Of a DNA stretch of 64,000 nucleotides, positions 1 through 8,886 are shown piece after piece. Positions within the stretch are counted from its first letter, which is position 1, and every line of letters starts with the position of its first letter. A program made the position numbers and the translations under genes. Source of the stretch: Mycobacterium senriense (GTDB taxonomy: Bacteria > Actinomycetota > Actinomycetes > Mycobacteriales > Mycobacteriaceae); assembly GCF_019668465.1 (NCBI RefSeq), contig NZ_AP024828.1:5580001-5644000 (forward strand). Reading direction: 5' to 3'. The notes beneath the pieces were generated by a model. It saw nothing but the letters and a program-made list of their open reading frames with translations. It was not told the DNA's origin and ran no database searches.

Positions 1-2
1 CA

Positions 3-1688
3 TTGGGCTTCACCCCCAGCGACGTCGGGACTTACCTGGGCAGGCTGCTCCACTACCTGTCCACCAGCCCTTTGCGTCGCGGGCGGGAACTGCAGAACGT
101 GTCCGCCTACGACTTCCTGGTCGGACACGACCCCGCGACCGGGATCAACAAGTACTCCTATTCGCCGACTTGCGACATGCTGCTGCGTCAAATGCCAAGG
201 ATCCTGGTCGCTCTCGATTCAGTCTGGGGCGACGCGCGCACCAACATGAGCACCTATCTGCAGCTCTACCTGAATATGGACCGCCGCGACAACAAGGCCG
301 ACGGGGTGCTCAACGGTCCCACCACCGAGTCGTGGCTGGACCACTGGTACCGCCACCTCGTCACACTCGGCGTGAGCTTCGTCCACAACACGGCCAATCG
401 CCTCGACCCTCCGGCCTTCGACCCGGCTCAGCCACCCCATCTGCGGCCCCGCGCGCGGATCACGTTCGCCGACGGCACCGGGGTGGCTCCCGATTACACG
501 GTCGTCGCCGTCGACGCCCCGGCAGCCGAATACATCACCACAGCGCTGCGCTCGGCGGGCACCGGCGGAACCGTGGCCAGGCTGGACGGTTTCACCACCA
601 TCCCTCCCCCACCCGACGGTCCGCTGCAGCCCCGGACCACGAGGCCGCAGCACCGACGGAATCCGTACTCGATGGACGAGATGGGACGGGTGCCATGGGA
701 TCGGTTCCAAACGCTGTGCGGCATCCAGTACTACTTCGACACGCAATTTCAGTTGCTCCGCGGGCACATCCTGCTCACCGGCACGGAGTGGGCGCTGTCG
801 TCGATCAACCAGTCTGGATTGTGGGAGAAGCGACCGATTCTTGACCGCGACGGCTGCGTCTCGGTGCTCTCGGTCGACATCGGGGATTTCAACACCCCCT
901 CTTCTCACCTGGTCGACGCAGCCGGGCGGGGTAAGGCGGCCCGCGACTGCACACCCGACGAAATCGCCGCGGAGGTGTGGCGCCAGATCATCTCCGCGCT
1001 CACCAGCTGCCCGGGATCCGCCGGGGAAGAGGTGATGCCGTGGCCCGCGTGGTATGCGCTCGATCGCGGGCTGGTCATGGCAACCGGACCCGGCCAGGGC
1101 CGGGGCCGCGTAATTCGCAACGAGTCACCGTACCTCGTTCCCATCGTCGGAGACTGGAACAACCGGCCCGGCAGCGACCCGTGGAACCCGCACGGAACGT
1201 CGTGGACGACCACCCCGGATGAGGACGGGTGGCTCGAAGATCTCACGCAGCACAATGTCTGGCAGGCCCGCCATGGTGGCTACCAGGTGCACAACAATTC
1301 GGTGGTCTTCGCGGGCACGTGGAACAAGACGTTCACCCGGGTGACGTCGATGGAGTCTGCGTGCGAGTCGGGGCGACATGCCGTCAATGCCATTCTCGAC
1401 CACTACATCTGGGTCGAATCGGGTGGTCGCGATCGCCGCGAGAAGAGCCCGGCGCTCTACTGGGAGTTCCCGTACGGCTTCCTCGATCAAGGTCTGTCGA
1501 GTCCGATTCGGATGCCGACGCCGGCCGGTGACTACTGCTACGTGTTCGACATCGAAAACCGCGAGCCGGCCGACACCCGCGCGCTGCGCATGCTCGACGC
1601 GAGTTTCTGCGAGCGCTCGCTACCGCATCCGTTGGACGCACCGGCCGGGCTTTCGTTCGGCACCCCTCCGTCCCCTGTCCCGCACTAG
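3..1688 (+). CDS. FAD-dependent amine-oxidase-type oxidoreductase (5' partial)
   Basis: This open frame runs in from the left edge, so the N-terminal Rossmann dinucleotide-binding part is missing; the TTG at base 3 is probably internal. About 561 residues remain. The visible part has a substrate-binding region with a GVLNGPTTESW segment near residue 103, like the cover domain of phytoene desaturase or hydroxysqualene dehydroxylase proteins. Near residue 438 lies the C-terminal FAD-binding signature (FAGTWNKTF followed by SMESACESGRHA). Family knowledge: such proteins oxidise amines or desaturate isoprenoids; the substrate cannot be read here. It lies 14 bases upstream of a Pro/Met-rich protein with a good ribosome-binding site, so the two are probably cotranscribed. 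Confident about the flavoenzyme fold, not about the reaction. Confidence 0.7.
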   Translation: MGFTPSDVGTYLGRLLHYLSTSPLRRGRELQNVSAYDFLVGHDPATGINKYSYSPTCDMLLRQMPRILVALDSVWGDARTNMSTYLQLYLNMDRRDNKADGVLNGPTTESWLDHWYRHLVTLGVSFVHNTANRLDPPAFDPAQPPHLRPRARITFADGTGVAPDYTVVAVDAPAAEYITTALRSAGTGGTVARLDGFTTIPPPPDGPLQPRTTRPQHRRNPYSMDEMGRVPWDRFQTLCGIQYYFDTQFQLLRGHILLTGTEWALSSINQSGLWEKRPILDRDGCVSVLSVDIGDFNTPSSHLVDAAGRGKAARDCTPDEIAAEVWRQIISALTSCPGSAGEEVMPWPAWYALDRGLVMATGPGQGRGRVIRNESPYLVPIVGDWNNRPGSDPWNPHGTSWTTTPDEDGWLEDLTQHNVWQARHGGYQVHNNSVVFAGTWNKTFTRVTSMESACESGRHAVNAILDHYIWVESGGRDRREKSPALYWEFPYGFLDQGLSSPIRMPTPAGDYCYVFDIENREPADTRALRMLDASFCERSLPHPLDAPAGLSFGTPPSPVPH

Positions 1689-1702
1689 CTGGAGGTCAAC
1701 AA

Positions 1703-2524
1703 ATGTCCATGCCCGCAACGGATTACAACCAGCAGTTGCTCTGCTATCTGCAGAATTGGCGACAGCTCCTGGAGCAGTGGGCGGCCATGGCGGCCGGGTC
1801 ACCATTCCTGACCGCGCCGCCTGTGCTGCCCACCGCGCCGGCGGGAGGGCAGAACATGGCACCCTTCATGCCCTTCATGCCCTTCATGCCGTTCATGCCG
1901 CCGATGCCGTTGGGGCCGCCCACCGCTGCGGGGTCACCGGCGCCGCCCGCGCCGGCCGACTACACCCAGCAGCTGTTCAGCTACCTCCAGGCGTGGCGAC
2001 GGTACCTCGAGCAGGCGACGGGCGCGAGTACGGCGTGGCCGCAGCCATCGACCGCGGGTCCTGCCGGCGACGGCGGCGACAGCGGTCCGAACCGCCCGCC
2101 GAACGGGCCGAATCCACCCGAAACCCCCGGCGCGAGAACGGGCGTGCCCCAGAGCGACGACACCAGCAGATCGGACGCGATACCGCCGAAGGTGATCGAC
2201 CGGCCGCCCGTCATACCTGGCCAGAGCCAAATCGCCGCGCCCAAGCTCGACCCGCTGGCAACTCCGTTCGACCGTCCCGGCGAGCGAATCAGCAGTCCCG
2301 GCTTGCCATTCCAGATGGCGGACCCGGCCGTCTTAGCGGCTCGGCCCATAACCTCGCACCCCATTTCGGAAGGAGCCGCGCACCCCGAAGTGGGTTCGGC
2401 CTTTCTCAGCACAATGTCTCACGTCGAGCCCACTGCAGTGCCGCAGGTCGAGCCGAGATCGCTGTTCTCCACCCCGGGCGCTTCGACAAGCTTCCTCGAA
2501 CACGGTGAAACACACTCGCCCTGA
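1703..2524 (+). CDS. Pro/Met-rich hypothetical protein with duplicated helical motif
   Basis: I do not recognise this 273-residue protein. The ATG is preceded by a GGAGG ribosome-binding site. It has no signal peptide or membrane segment. Residues 7-25 (DYNQQLLCYLQNWRQLLEQ) and about 79-97 (DYTQQLFSYLQAWRRYLEQ) are two copies of one amphipathic helical unit, DYxQQLxxYLQxWRxxLEQ. Between them lies a Pro/Ala/Met linker with a PFM run encoded by 9-base tandem repeats. The remaining roughly 170 residues are Pro/Gly/Ser-rich and look disordered. Repeated aromatic helices on a flexible tail suggest a scaffold or surface-binding protein, possibly for the product or enzyme of the upstream flavoprotein. 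That is inference from position only. Confidence 0.75.
   Translation: MSMPATDYNQQLLCYLQNWRQLLEQWAAMAAGSPFLTAPPVLPTAPAGGQNMAPFMPFMPFMPFMPPMPLGPPTAAGSPAPPAPADYTQQLFSYLQAWRRYLEQATGASTAWPQPSTAGPAGDGGDSGPNRPPNGPNPPETPGARTGVPQSDDTSRSDAIPPKVIDRPPVIPGQSQIAAPKLDPLATPFDRPGERISSPGLPFQMADPAVLAARPITSHPISEGAAHPEVGSAFLSTMSHVEPTAVPQVEPRSLFSTPGASTSFLEHGETHSP
1862..1906 (+). repeat. In-frame 9-bp tandem repeat (PFM)n
   Basis: Three identical CCCTTCATG units are followed by CCGTTCATG and a diverged CCGCCGATG. The unit is a multiple of three, so gain or loss of copies keeps the reading frame. It encodes Pro-Phe-Met repeats in the linker between the two helical units of the surrounding protein. Copy number may vary between strains. 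Confidence 0.8.
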
Positions 2525-2540
2525 CCGGTTTTGGACGAAC

Positions 2541-2992
2541 TCACTCCATCAGCTGCGCGGCGACCGTCGCCCCGAGGTTCCAGCATGCCTCGACGTCGCC
2601 CTTGCTCGGCTTGCCCGAAACCACCACGGTCTCTGCGACTTTCGCCCAGCCCAGGCCCGTCGTGATGGTGTCGACGGCGCGCTCGGCGCCCTCGGTGCCC
2701 TCGTTGCCGTGCAGGTACAGCCCGAATGGTCGCCCGCGAGTGGAGTCGAGCAGCTGGTAGTAGGCGCAGTCGAACGCGTGCTTGAGAGCCCCCGAGATGT
2801 AGCCGAGGTTGGCCGGCGTGCCCAGCAAATAGCCGTCGGCGGCCAGCATCTCGGCCGGCGAGACCGTCAGCGCCGGGCGCCGCAGCACCTCCACACCCTC
2901 GATGTCGGGATCGGTGGCGCCGGAGACCACGGCCTCGAACATCTCGTGGGTGTGCGGCGACGGCGTGTGATGCACGATCAGCAGCGTCTTGC

Positions 2993-2996
<4 letters not shown>
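2541..2996 (-). CDS. Flavodoxin-like / NADPH-dependent FMN reductase family protein (Rv2771c-type)
   Basis: A 151-residue flavodoxin-fold protein. The N-terminal beta strand and loop (SKTLLIVHHTPSPHTH, residues 2-17) match the FMN phosphate-binding loop position, and GTPANLGYISGALKHAFD (about 59-76) is the flavin-binding segment of NAD(P)H:quinone reductase-like proteins. The GTG start overlaps the stop of the upstream membrane protein by four bases (GTGA), and that gene overlaps dapB the same way, so the three form a translationally coupled operon. Likely a soluble FMN-binding redox protein; electron donor and acceptor are unknown. Confidence 0.8.
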
Positions 2997-4230
<1,234 letters not shown>

Positions 4231-4266
4231 TTATTTCATGACGACTCGAGCGTGGGTTTTCGCCGA

Positions 4267-4827
4267 TCAGGTGTGGACGATAAAGCCCGCTTCGGCGTAG
4301 GGAGCGTGCTGCTCGGGATCGTTAATCGTGATGTACAGGTCGCCTGCGGTCGGCATAACGTAGCCGACGAATCCATGTGCGGTCTGCCCGTCGTGAAGGC
4401 CGCCCGATTGCAGCGGGGGCATCTTGTCGAGCCTCTTGAAGTCGACCGCAAGCGTTGCAGGCTGGGGCGCGTCGTCGGGATGGGTCCATGGCTGACTGCC
4501 GCCGCCGTATCCGGCGAATGTATAGCGGTAGTCGAACTTGAAGAATCGGTGGGACGTCGCGGTGACAGTCAGTTCCACCACGTTGCATGAGGAGCCAGGC
4601 GTCGGATTCGCAAAATGAGAGGCGCACCCCGGCGGTGACCACGTTGCACTGTTGACAGTGATGTCGGCCGTCGCCCCGCTGGCCGCCTGGGCATGCACGG
4701 GCACGCCGATTTGACCGATCGGGAACGGTGGATTCTCCGGCGTGGAGTCGGCCAAGCCGGTGGGACACGAGCATGCGGCAATGACCACGGCGACCGCGGC
4801 TGCGGCAATTACAAATCCCGCGCGCAC
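4267..4827 (-). CDS. Putative secreted lipoprotein with Ig-like domain
   Basis: A protein of about 186 residues. The N-terminal hydrophobic stretch ends in a lipobox-like IAAC (cysteine at about residue 18), so it is probably exported and lipidated. The mature part (from about residue 30) carries beta-rich segments (ITVNSATWSPPG, VVELTVTATSHRFFKFDY) resembling the DUF4352/MPT63-like immunoglobulin fold, with a probable Cys pair. A TAACCT hexamer six bases before this GTG suggests a leaderless start; a second GTG lies three bases upstream. I recall no close H37Rv relative at this position. Function unknown. Confidence 0.65.
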   Translation of the reverse strand: MRAGFVIAAAAVAVVIAACSCPTGLADSTPENPPFPIGQIGVPVHAQAASGATADITVNSATWSPPGCASHFANPTPGSSCNVVELTVTATSHRFFKFDYRYTFAGYGGGSQPWTHPDDAPQPATLAVDFKRLDKMPPLQSGGLHDGQTAHGFVGYVMPTAGDLYITINDPEQHAPYAEAGFIVHT

Positions 4828-4839
4828 CACGGGAGGTTA
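4828..4839 (-). promoter_or_regulatory. Leaderless-type -10 element for the lipoprotein
   Basis: On the minus strand TAACCT (4839-4834) is followed by six bases and then a GTG, matching the TANNNT-N6-RTG layout of mycobacterial leaderless promoters. Confidence 0.45.
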
Positions 4840-5035
4840 CCCGCAGCGCTGCCACGGAAAACGCGGGACTGTCTGATGCCCGCGTCAAGCCGCTCCTGGC
4901 GTGGCCCATTTGCTGAAGTGGCAGCAGCACGTTCAGCGAGGCGGCCTGCCGCCTCCGGTGGTGCCGGGTTGGACGTCGAACAGCGAATCCCGTTGCGGCT
5001 GAACCCGAATCGCGCTAAAAATTGGCCCTGCAGGA

Positions 5036-5240
5036 TGGCCACCGTCTTACTCACCTCGCGGGCGCGAGGCGATTCGCCGCCTAGTCATACGCGCGGGCCA
5101 GCCGGTGCCAGCGCCGCCGATCGTCGGGGTAGTCCTTGACTTCGGCGCGCACCGTGACGAACAGTTCGTTGGCATCGGGGGTTGAGCAGCAACCCTTTTG
5201 GCGGCTTCGCGATCAGCGTCGCGGTGCCCGACGGGACCGC
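5036..5240 (-). pseudogene. Decayed, internally deleted copy of the Rv2771c-Rv2772c-dapB segment
   Basis: This otherwise non-coding stretch repeats, in the same order and orientation, three pieces of the operon about 2 kb to the left. First comes the 5' start of the Rv2771c-type gene (compare 5038-5054 with 2979-2996). Next is the 3' part of the Rv2772c-type gene (5053-5174 with about 3028-3149; GCGCGGGCCAGCCGGT is shared). Last is an internal piece of dapB (5175-5240 with about 3689-3765; GTCGCGGTGCCCGACGGG is shared). The two junctions are deletions of about 34 and 540 bp. Substitutions and frame breaks run through it, so no product is expected. The rest of 4840-5334 holds nothing I can identify. 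Confidence 0.75.
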
Positions 5241-5334
5241 ATGAGTCACCCCTGGGCCGCATTTGCGTTGTGCACAGTTCGGGGTTTATGCACAGCTGCG
5301 GCTCGGTCCGTCTCACTTCGTCGTGCCGCAGGCC

Positions 5335-5356
5335 TAAGATTCGAACATGTATTCGA
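5335..5356 (+). promoter_or_regulatory. LexA-type SOS box overlapping a leaderless promoter
   Basis: The -10 hexamer TAAGAT (5335-5340) is followed by six bases and the ATG at 5347, a leaderless layout. TCGAACATGTATTCGA (5341-5356) matches the mycobacterial LexA consensus TCGAAC-N4-GTTCGA at all but one defined position. The box spans +1 and the start codon, so bound LexA would block initiation directly. Several 13E12-family genes of M. tuberculosis are known SOS-regulon members. Confidence 0.7.
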
Positions 5357-6717
5357 TCGAGGTTCCGGCGGAGGTGTCCGCCGCCCTGGCCGCGCAGGAC
5401 GCCGCCGACGCGGCGATCCAAGCCCTGAACTTCGATGCGCTGAGCCCCGTCGTCCGGCTGCACGTGCTCGAACGGATGGAGGCCTCGCGCCGGCGACAGA
5501 TCGCGGTGAGCCACGACGTCATCGCCGGCCTGGCGGCGGAGGATCCCGCCGACATCGGCGGCCCGGTGCACAAGGTCGTCGCCGACTGGCTGCGGATCAG
5601 TTGTGCCGAGGCTTGCCGCCGGCTTCGCGACGCCAAAGAGTTGTCTGCGCGCCTGACCCTCACCGGCCAGGAGCTGGCGCCGCAGTTGCCCGCCACCGCG
5701 GTGGCGTGGCGCGAAGGTGCCCTCGACGGTCACCACCTGCGCGTGATCCAGGCCTTCGTCCGGGATCTCCCGGAGTCCGTATCGGCCGCGACGGTGGAAA
5801 ACGCCGAGCAATTCCTGGCCCAGCAGGCGCGGACGTTGCGGCCGGATCAGTTGCAGAAGCTCGCGCACCAGTGCGCGCTGCGGATCAATCCCGACGGAAA
5901 GTTCTCTGACGCCGACCGTGCGCGCCAGCGCGGCTTCACCTGGTGCGGTCAACGGCCCGACGGGATGAGCGTCGCGAAGCTGATCGCCTCCCCGGAGCTG
6001 CGCGCCAACCTCGACGCCTGGCTCTCCCGGTTCGCGGCCCCCGGGATGTGCAATCCCGACGATCAAACACCCTGTGCTGGGGGCGAACCCGACGATGAGC
6101 TCGCGCGCGGCGATCGGCGCAGCCCCGCCCAGCGCCAGCACGACGCACTCAACGCCCTGGTGCGCGGTCAGCTGGGCGACCCGAAACTCGGCCGGCACAA
6201 CGGGTTACCGGTCACGGTCATCGTGTCGACGACGCTGCAGGAATTGACGTCAGGCATAGGGCGCGCGGTGACCGGCGGCGGAACGCTGCTGCCGATACGC
6301 GATGTGATCCGGATGGCCCGCCACGCCTACCACTACCTCGCCGTGTTCGACGAGCACACCAGCCGCCCACTGTATCTCGGCCGGTCGCGGAGAATTGCCA
6401 CACCGGATCAACGCATCGTGTTGTACGCGCACGACCGCGGCTGCACTCACCCCGGCTGCGACGCACCCGGCTACTGGTGCGAGGTGCACCACCTCGACGA
6501 GTGGGCGGCCGGCGGCGCGACCGACGCGGATAATCTCACCTTCGCCTGCGTGCCACACCATAAGCTGACCGAAAAGGGCTGGCGGACGAGGAAAACGCGC
6601 CAGGGCGACACCGAGTGGATACCGCCGCCGCAGTTAAACCGCGGCGCGCGCACCAACGACTTTCACCACCCCGAACGTCTAGGTCTTGAACCGCCCGGCG
6701 AATCCACGCAGCGGTAG
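5347..6717 (+). CDS. 13E12-repeat family protein, DUF222 plus HNH endonuclease domain
   Basis: A 456-residue member of the mycobacterial 13E12 REP family. Residues about 25-330 form the helical DUF222 region. The C-terminal part (about 355-410) is an HNH nuclease motif: HPGCDAPGYWCEVHH, then an acidic/Gly stretch and DNLTFACVPHH, with zinc-ligand-like cysteines. The family is repeated across mycobacterial genomes and often shares a conserved 5' region; exact function is unsettled, but HNH enzymes nick or cut DNA. The LexA-like box over the start codon points to DNA-damage induction. Its 3' end overlaps the convergent downstream gene by 39 bases. It sits beside a degraded duplication, consistent with a recombination-prone locus. 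Confidence 0.88.
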   Translation: MYSIEVPAEVSAALAAQDAADAAIQALNFDALSPVVRLHVLERMEASRRRQIAVSHDVIAGLAAEDPADIGGPVHKVVADWLRISCAEACRRLRDAKELSARLTLTGQELAPQLPATAVAWREGALDGHHLRVIQAFVRDLPESVSAATVENAEQFLAQQARTLRPDQLQKLAHQCALRINPDGKFSDADRARQRGFTWCGQRPDGMSVAKLIASPELRANLDAWLSRFAAPGMCNPDDQTPCAGGEPDDELARGDRRSPAQRQHDALNALVRGQLGDPKLGRHNGLPVTVIVSTTLQELTSGIGRAVTGGGTLLPIRDVIRMARHAYHYLAVFDEHTSRPLYLGRSRRIATPDQRIVLYAHDRGCTHPGCDAPGYWCEVHHLDEWAAGGATDADNLTFACVPHHKLTEKGWRTRKTRQGDTEWIPPPQLNRGARTNDFHHPERLGLEPPGESTQR

Positions 6718-7761
6718 GTCGGCGCTGGTGATGAGTCCCGGCGGCGCGGCGACCACCGACTTGATCGAGGCGAGCGCGGGCATGCCGGTGACGGTCATGC
6801 CGATCGAGGCGAAGTTGTCCGGGTTGGACAAATCCACGCCGGGCTTGGGGAAGATCATGTGCTTGTTGTAGATGCAGGGGTCGCCCTGGATCTGAGTGAT
6901 GTAGCAGCCCTTGATGTTCCAGCTGGGGTCGGTGTGCGGGGTCATCTGCCATTCCAGGTGCGTCTCGACCCGCGGCACGCCGTCGACCATGCCCTGGTAC
7001 TTGATGTAGTTACCGCCCAGCGAACCTTTGGGCAGGGTGTACCAGCCCAGGTCGACATCCTTGGTGCACGCGCCCAGCTCGTAGCTGAACTTGACCTCAT
7101 CGAGGCGCAGGTCGAAGCAGTCGGCCATCATGTACACGCTGTCGGCGAAGACGCGGGTGTACTTCTCGAGCTTCGCGGGGATTTCGGGGTCGTCGACGGG
7201 CTGGCCGTAACCCACCTCGATCCAGGTGTCCTTGGAATGGTGGCACGACACGTCGACCGATTCGATGGTGGTGACGTTCTCGATGTCGGCGACGTCGGCC
7301 GAGCACACCACGCCCAGGATCTGGTTCAGCCCTGGGTTCATCCCGGTGCCGTAGAACGTCGCGCCACCCAACTCGGCGGCCTCGGCCAACAGCTGGCTGA
7401 CCGGCCTGCCCGACGGGTGCGGGTGGTTCTTGTCGCGGTGCCAGCCGGTGATCCAGTCCGCGGTGGTGACGATGTTGATGCCCGCCTCGAGCACCTGTAA
7501 GTAAAGGTCCTCGTCGGGAAACACGCCGTGGAACGTCAGCACGTCCGGCTTGGCGGCGATGATCTCCTCGATCGTCCCGGTGAAGGCCACCCCGTTGGGC
7601 CCCACGCCGGCGAACTCCCCGGTGTCCTTGCCGACCTTCTCCGGCGAATAACAATGCACGCCAATGAGTTCGATGTCGGGCTGGGTGGCGATCCGCTTGA
7701 TCATCTCGGTGCCGACGTTTCCGCTTCCGACCTGAAAGACGCGAACCGGTGCTGTACTCAT
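6679..7761 (-). CDS. DapB-like NAD(P)-dependent amine/amino-acid dehydrogenase family protein
   Basis: A 360-residue protein with an N-terminal Rossmann fold (VFQVGSGNVGTEMIKRI, about residues 7-23) typical of the dihydrodipicolinate-reductase-like dehydrogenases, including 2,4-diaminopentanoate dehydrogenase. FYGTGMNPGLNQIL (about 138-151) is a conserved family segment. The ATG overlaps the stop of the Rieske oxygenase as ATGA, so the two are coupled. Inference: it oxidises or reduces a product of the Rieske enzyme in a catabolic pathway. It is much longer than DapB and unlikely to act in lysine synthesis; the substrate is unknown. Confidence 0.8.
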   Translation of the reverse strand: MSTAPVRVFQVGSGNVGTEMIKRIATQPDIELIGVHCYSPEKVGKDTGEFAGVGPNGVAFTGTIEEIIAAKPDVLTFHGVFPDEDLYLQVLEAGINIVTTADWITGWHRDKNHPHPSGRPVSQLLAEAAELGGATFYGTGMNPGLNQILGVVCSADVADIENVTTIESVDVSCHHSKDTWIEVGYGQPVDDPEIPAKLEKYTRVFADSVYMMADCFDLRLDEVKFSYELGACTKDVDLGWYTLPKGSLGGNYIKYQGMVDGVPRVETHLEWQMTPHTDPSWNIKGCYITQIQGDPCIYNKHMIFPKPGVDLSNPDNFASIGMTVTGMPALASIKSVVAAPPGLITSADLPLRGFAGRFKT

Positions 7762-8765
7762 TGCCTTGAGCCTTCCTGCGATGCGAGCGCCTCGGGATAG
7801 AACTGCTTGGCCCACTTGCGAATTGCGGTGAAGCCTTCGTACTCGTCAGGGGCCAGGGCCGGCGGATCCGAATAGCGCTGGTGCTGCCAGATCTCGATGT
7901 CCTGTTCGAACTGGCGGATGACTTCGCGCCCGAATTCGTCCGCCTTGGCGGCGGCGCGGTCGGTGTCTTTGTGCGGCGTCCGGCCGATGTAGACCATGAA
8001 GCGCACATCGGAGGTGAACTCGTCGATCGGCGTGATCGCCGAGATGGTCCGGTTGTCGATCATGCCCCAGCTCTTGGTCACCGCGATGCCCAGACCGCCG
8101 TTGATGGCCTGCACGCCGCTGTTGACGTCCTCGATCTTCTGCCCGTCGTCGCCTTCGAAGGTGATGGTGAAGTCGACGTAGGACACCGGCTCGGCGAAGT
8201 CGTGGCGGGTGAACACCGGCACGATCGGGGTGTTGTGCACGAACTTGAAGTGCGCGAAGTCCACCCCGTTTTCCAGCACGTATTGCGGGTGCAGTTCCAG
8301 GGTCTCGCGGTACAGCCGCTGCTGCGGGTAGTAGTCGTCGGCGCTGCTGCCGTCCCCGAACGCGGCGAACACATCTGGCGCGTCGAAGTAGGGTTCGCGG
8401 CCGTCCAGGTCGTGCCAGATGTACACCGACGCGTTGCGCTCGACCACCGGGTAGGTGCGGATGCGGCGGCCGCGGTTGGGTCGATCCTGGTACGGGATGC
8501 AGACGTTGCGGCCTTCCTGGCTCCACTGCCACCCGTGGAACGGGCACTGCAGCACCTCGCCGACGACCTTGCCGCCATACCCCAGGTGCGCGCCCAGGTG
8601 CTCGCAATAGGCGTTCATCACGGTCAGCTCGCCCGATTCGGCGCGCCAGGCGACCAGCTCTTGGTCGAAGTACTTCATCCTGTGCACGTCGCCGACGCCG
8701 ATCTCGTCGGACCAGGCGACCTGGAACCAGCCGGTCGGTTTCATCGACAACGGTGGCTTAGCCAT
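7758..8765 (-). CDS. Rieske non-heme iron oxygenase, KshA-like
   Basis: A 335-residue oxygenase alpha subunit. The Rieske [2Fe-2S] ligands are C54-x-H56 (NAYCEHLGAHLG) and the CPFHGW motif near residue 74. The mononuclear iron site is seen in NGVDFAHFKFVH (about 160-171, D and two H). This arrangement is that of KshA-type steroid 9-alpha-hydroxylases and related oxygenases; a reductase partner is needed in trans. Start oddity: the strong GGAGGG (8792-8787) is 21 bases from this ATG but ideally placed for an out-of-frame ATG at 8778. That ATG opens a six-codon reading frame overlapping this start, so translation may be coupled, or a base may be wrong here. The divergent TetR gene is the likely regulator. 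Confidence 0.85.
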   Translation of the reverse strand: MAKPPLSMKPTGWFQVAWSDEIGVGDVHRMKYFDQELVAWRAESGELTVMNAYCEHLGAHLGYGGKVVGEVLQCPFHGWQWSQEGRNVCIPYQDRPNRGRRIRTYPVVERNASVYIWHDLDGREPYFDAPDVFAAFGDGSSADDYYPQQRLYRETLELHPQYVLENGVDFAHFKFVHNTPIVPVFTRHDFAEPVSYVDFTITFEGDDGQKIEDVNSGVQAINGGLGIAVTKSWGMIDNRTISAITPIDEFTSDVRFMVYIGRTPHKDTDRAAAKADEFGREVIRQFEQDIEIWQHQRYSDPPALAPDEYEGFTAIRKWAKQFYPEALASQEGSRQ

Positions 8766-8886
8766 CGAGCCCTGCCATGTGAGCTGCCCTCCTTCGCGTA
8801 CGAATAATAGGCCCCGCCGTCATGAAATCAAAGTACCCTCTATGAAAACAATCGTTCGGCCGGCCGCCAATGGATAAGATCGGCGA
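8766..8886. promoter_or_regulatory. Divergent promoter region between Rieske operon and TetR gene
   Basis: Minus strand: TTGATT (8831-8826) and TATTAT (8809-8804), spaced 16 bases, form a plausible promoter for the Rieske operon. Plus strand: TAAGAT (8875-8880) lies six bases before the TetR ATG, a leaderless layout. The AT-rich 40 bases between them are the likely TetR operator, but I see no clear palindrome beyond the GC-only GGCCGGCC. Confidence 0.55.

Noticed and set aside
4809..5054. 81-codon frame starting MSKTV, like the Rv2771c start
   Set aside because: Only the first few codons match; the rest is unrelated, so it is part of the decayed duplication rather than a gene.
5047..6198. 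Minus-strand frame opposite the 13E12 gene
   Set aside because: Its tail reads the decayed Rv2772c copy and the rest is antisense to a recognised HNH protein.
8855..8872. GGCCGGCC palindrome as TetR operator
   Set aside because: GC-only palindromes of this length are expected by chance in this genome; no spaced half-sites support it.
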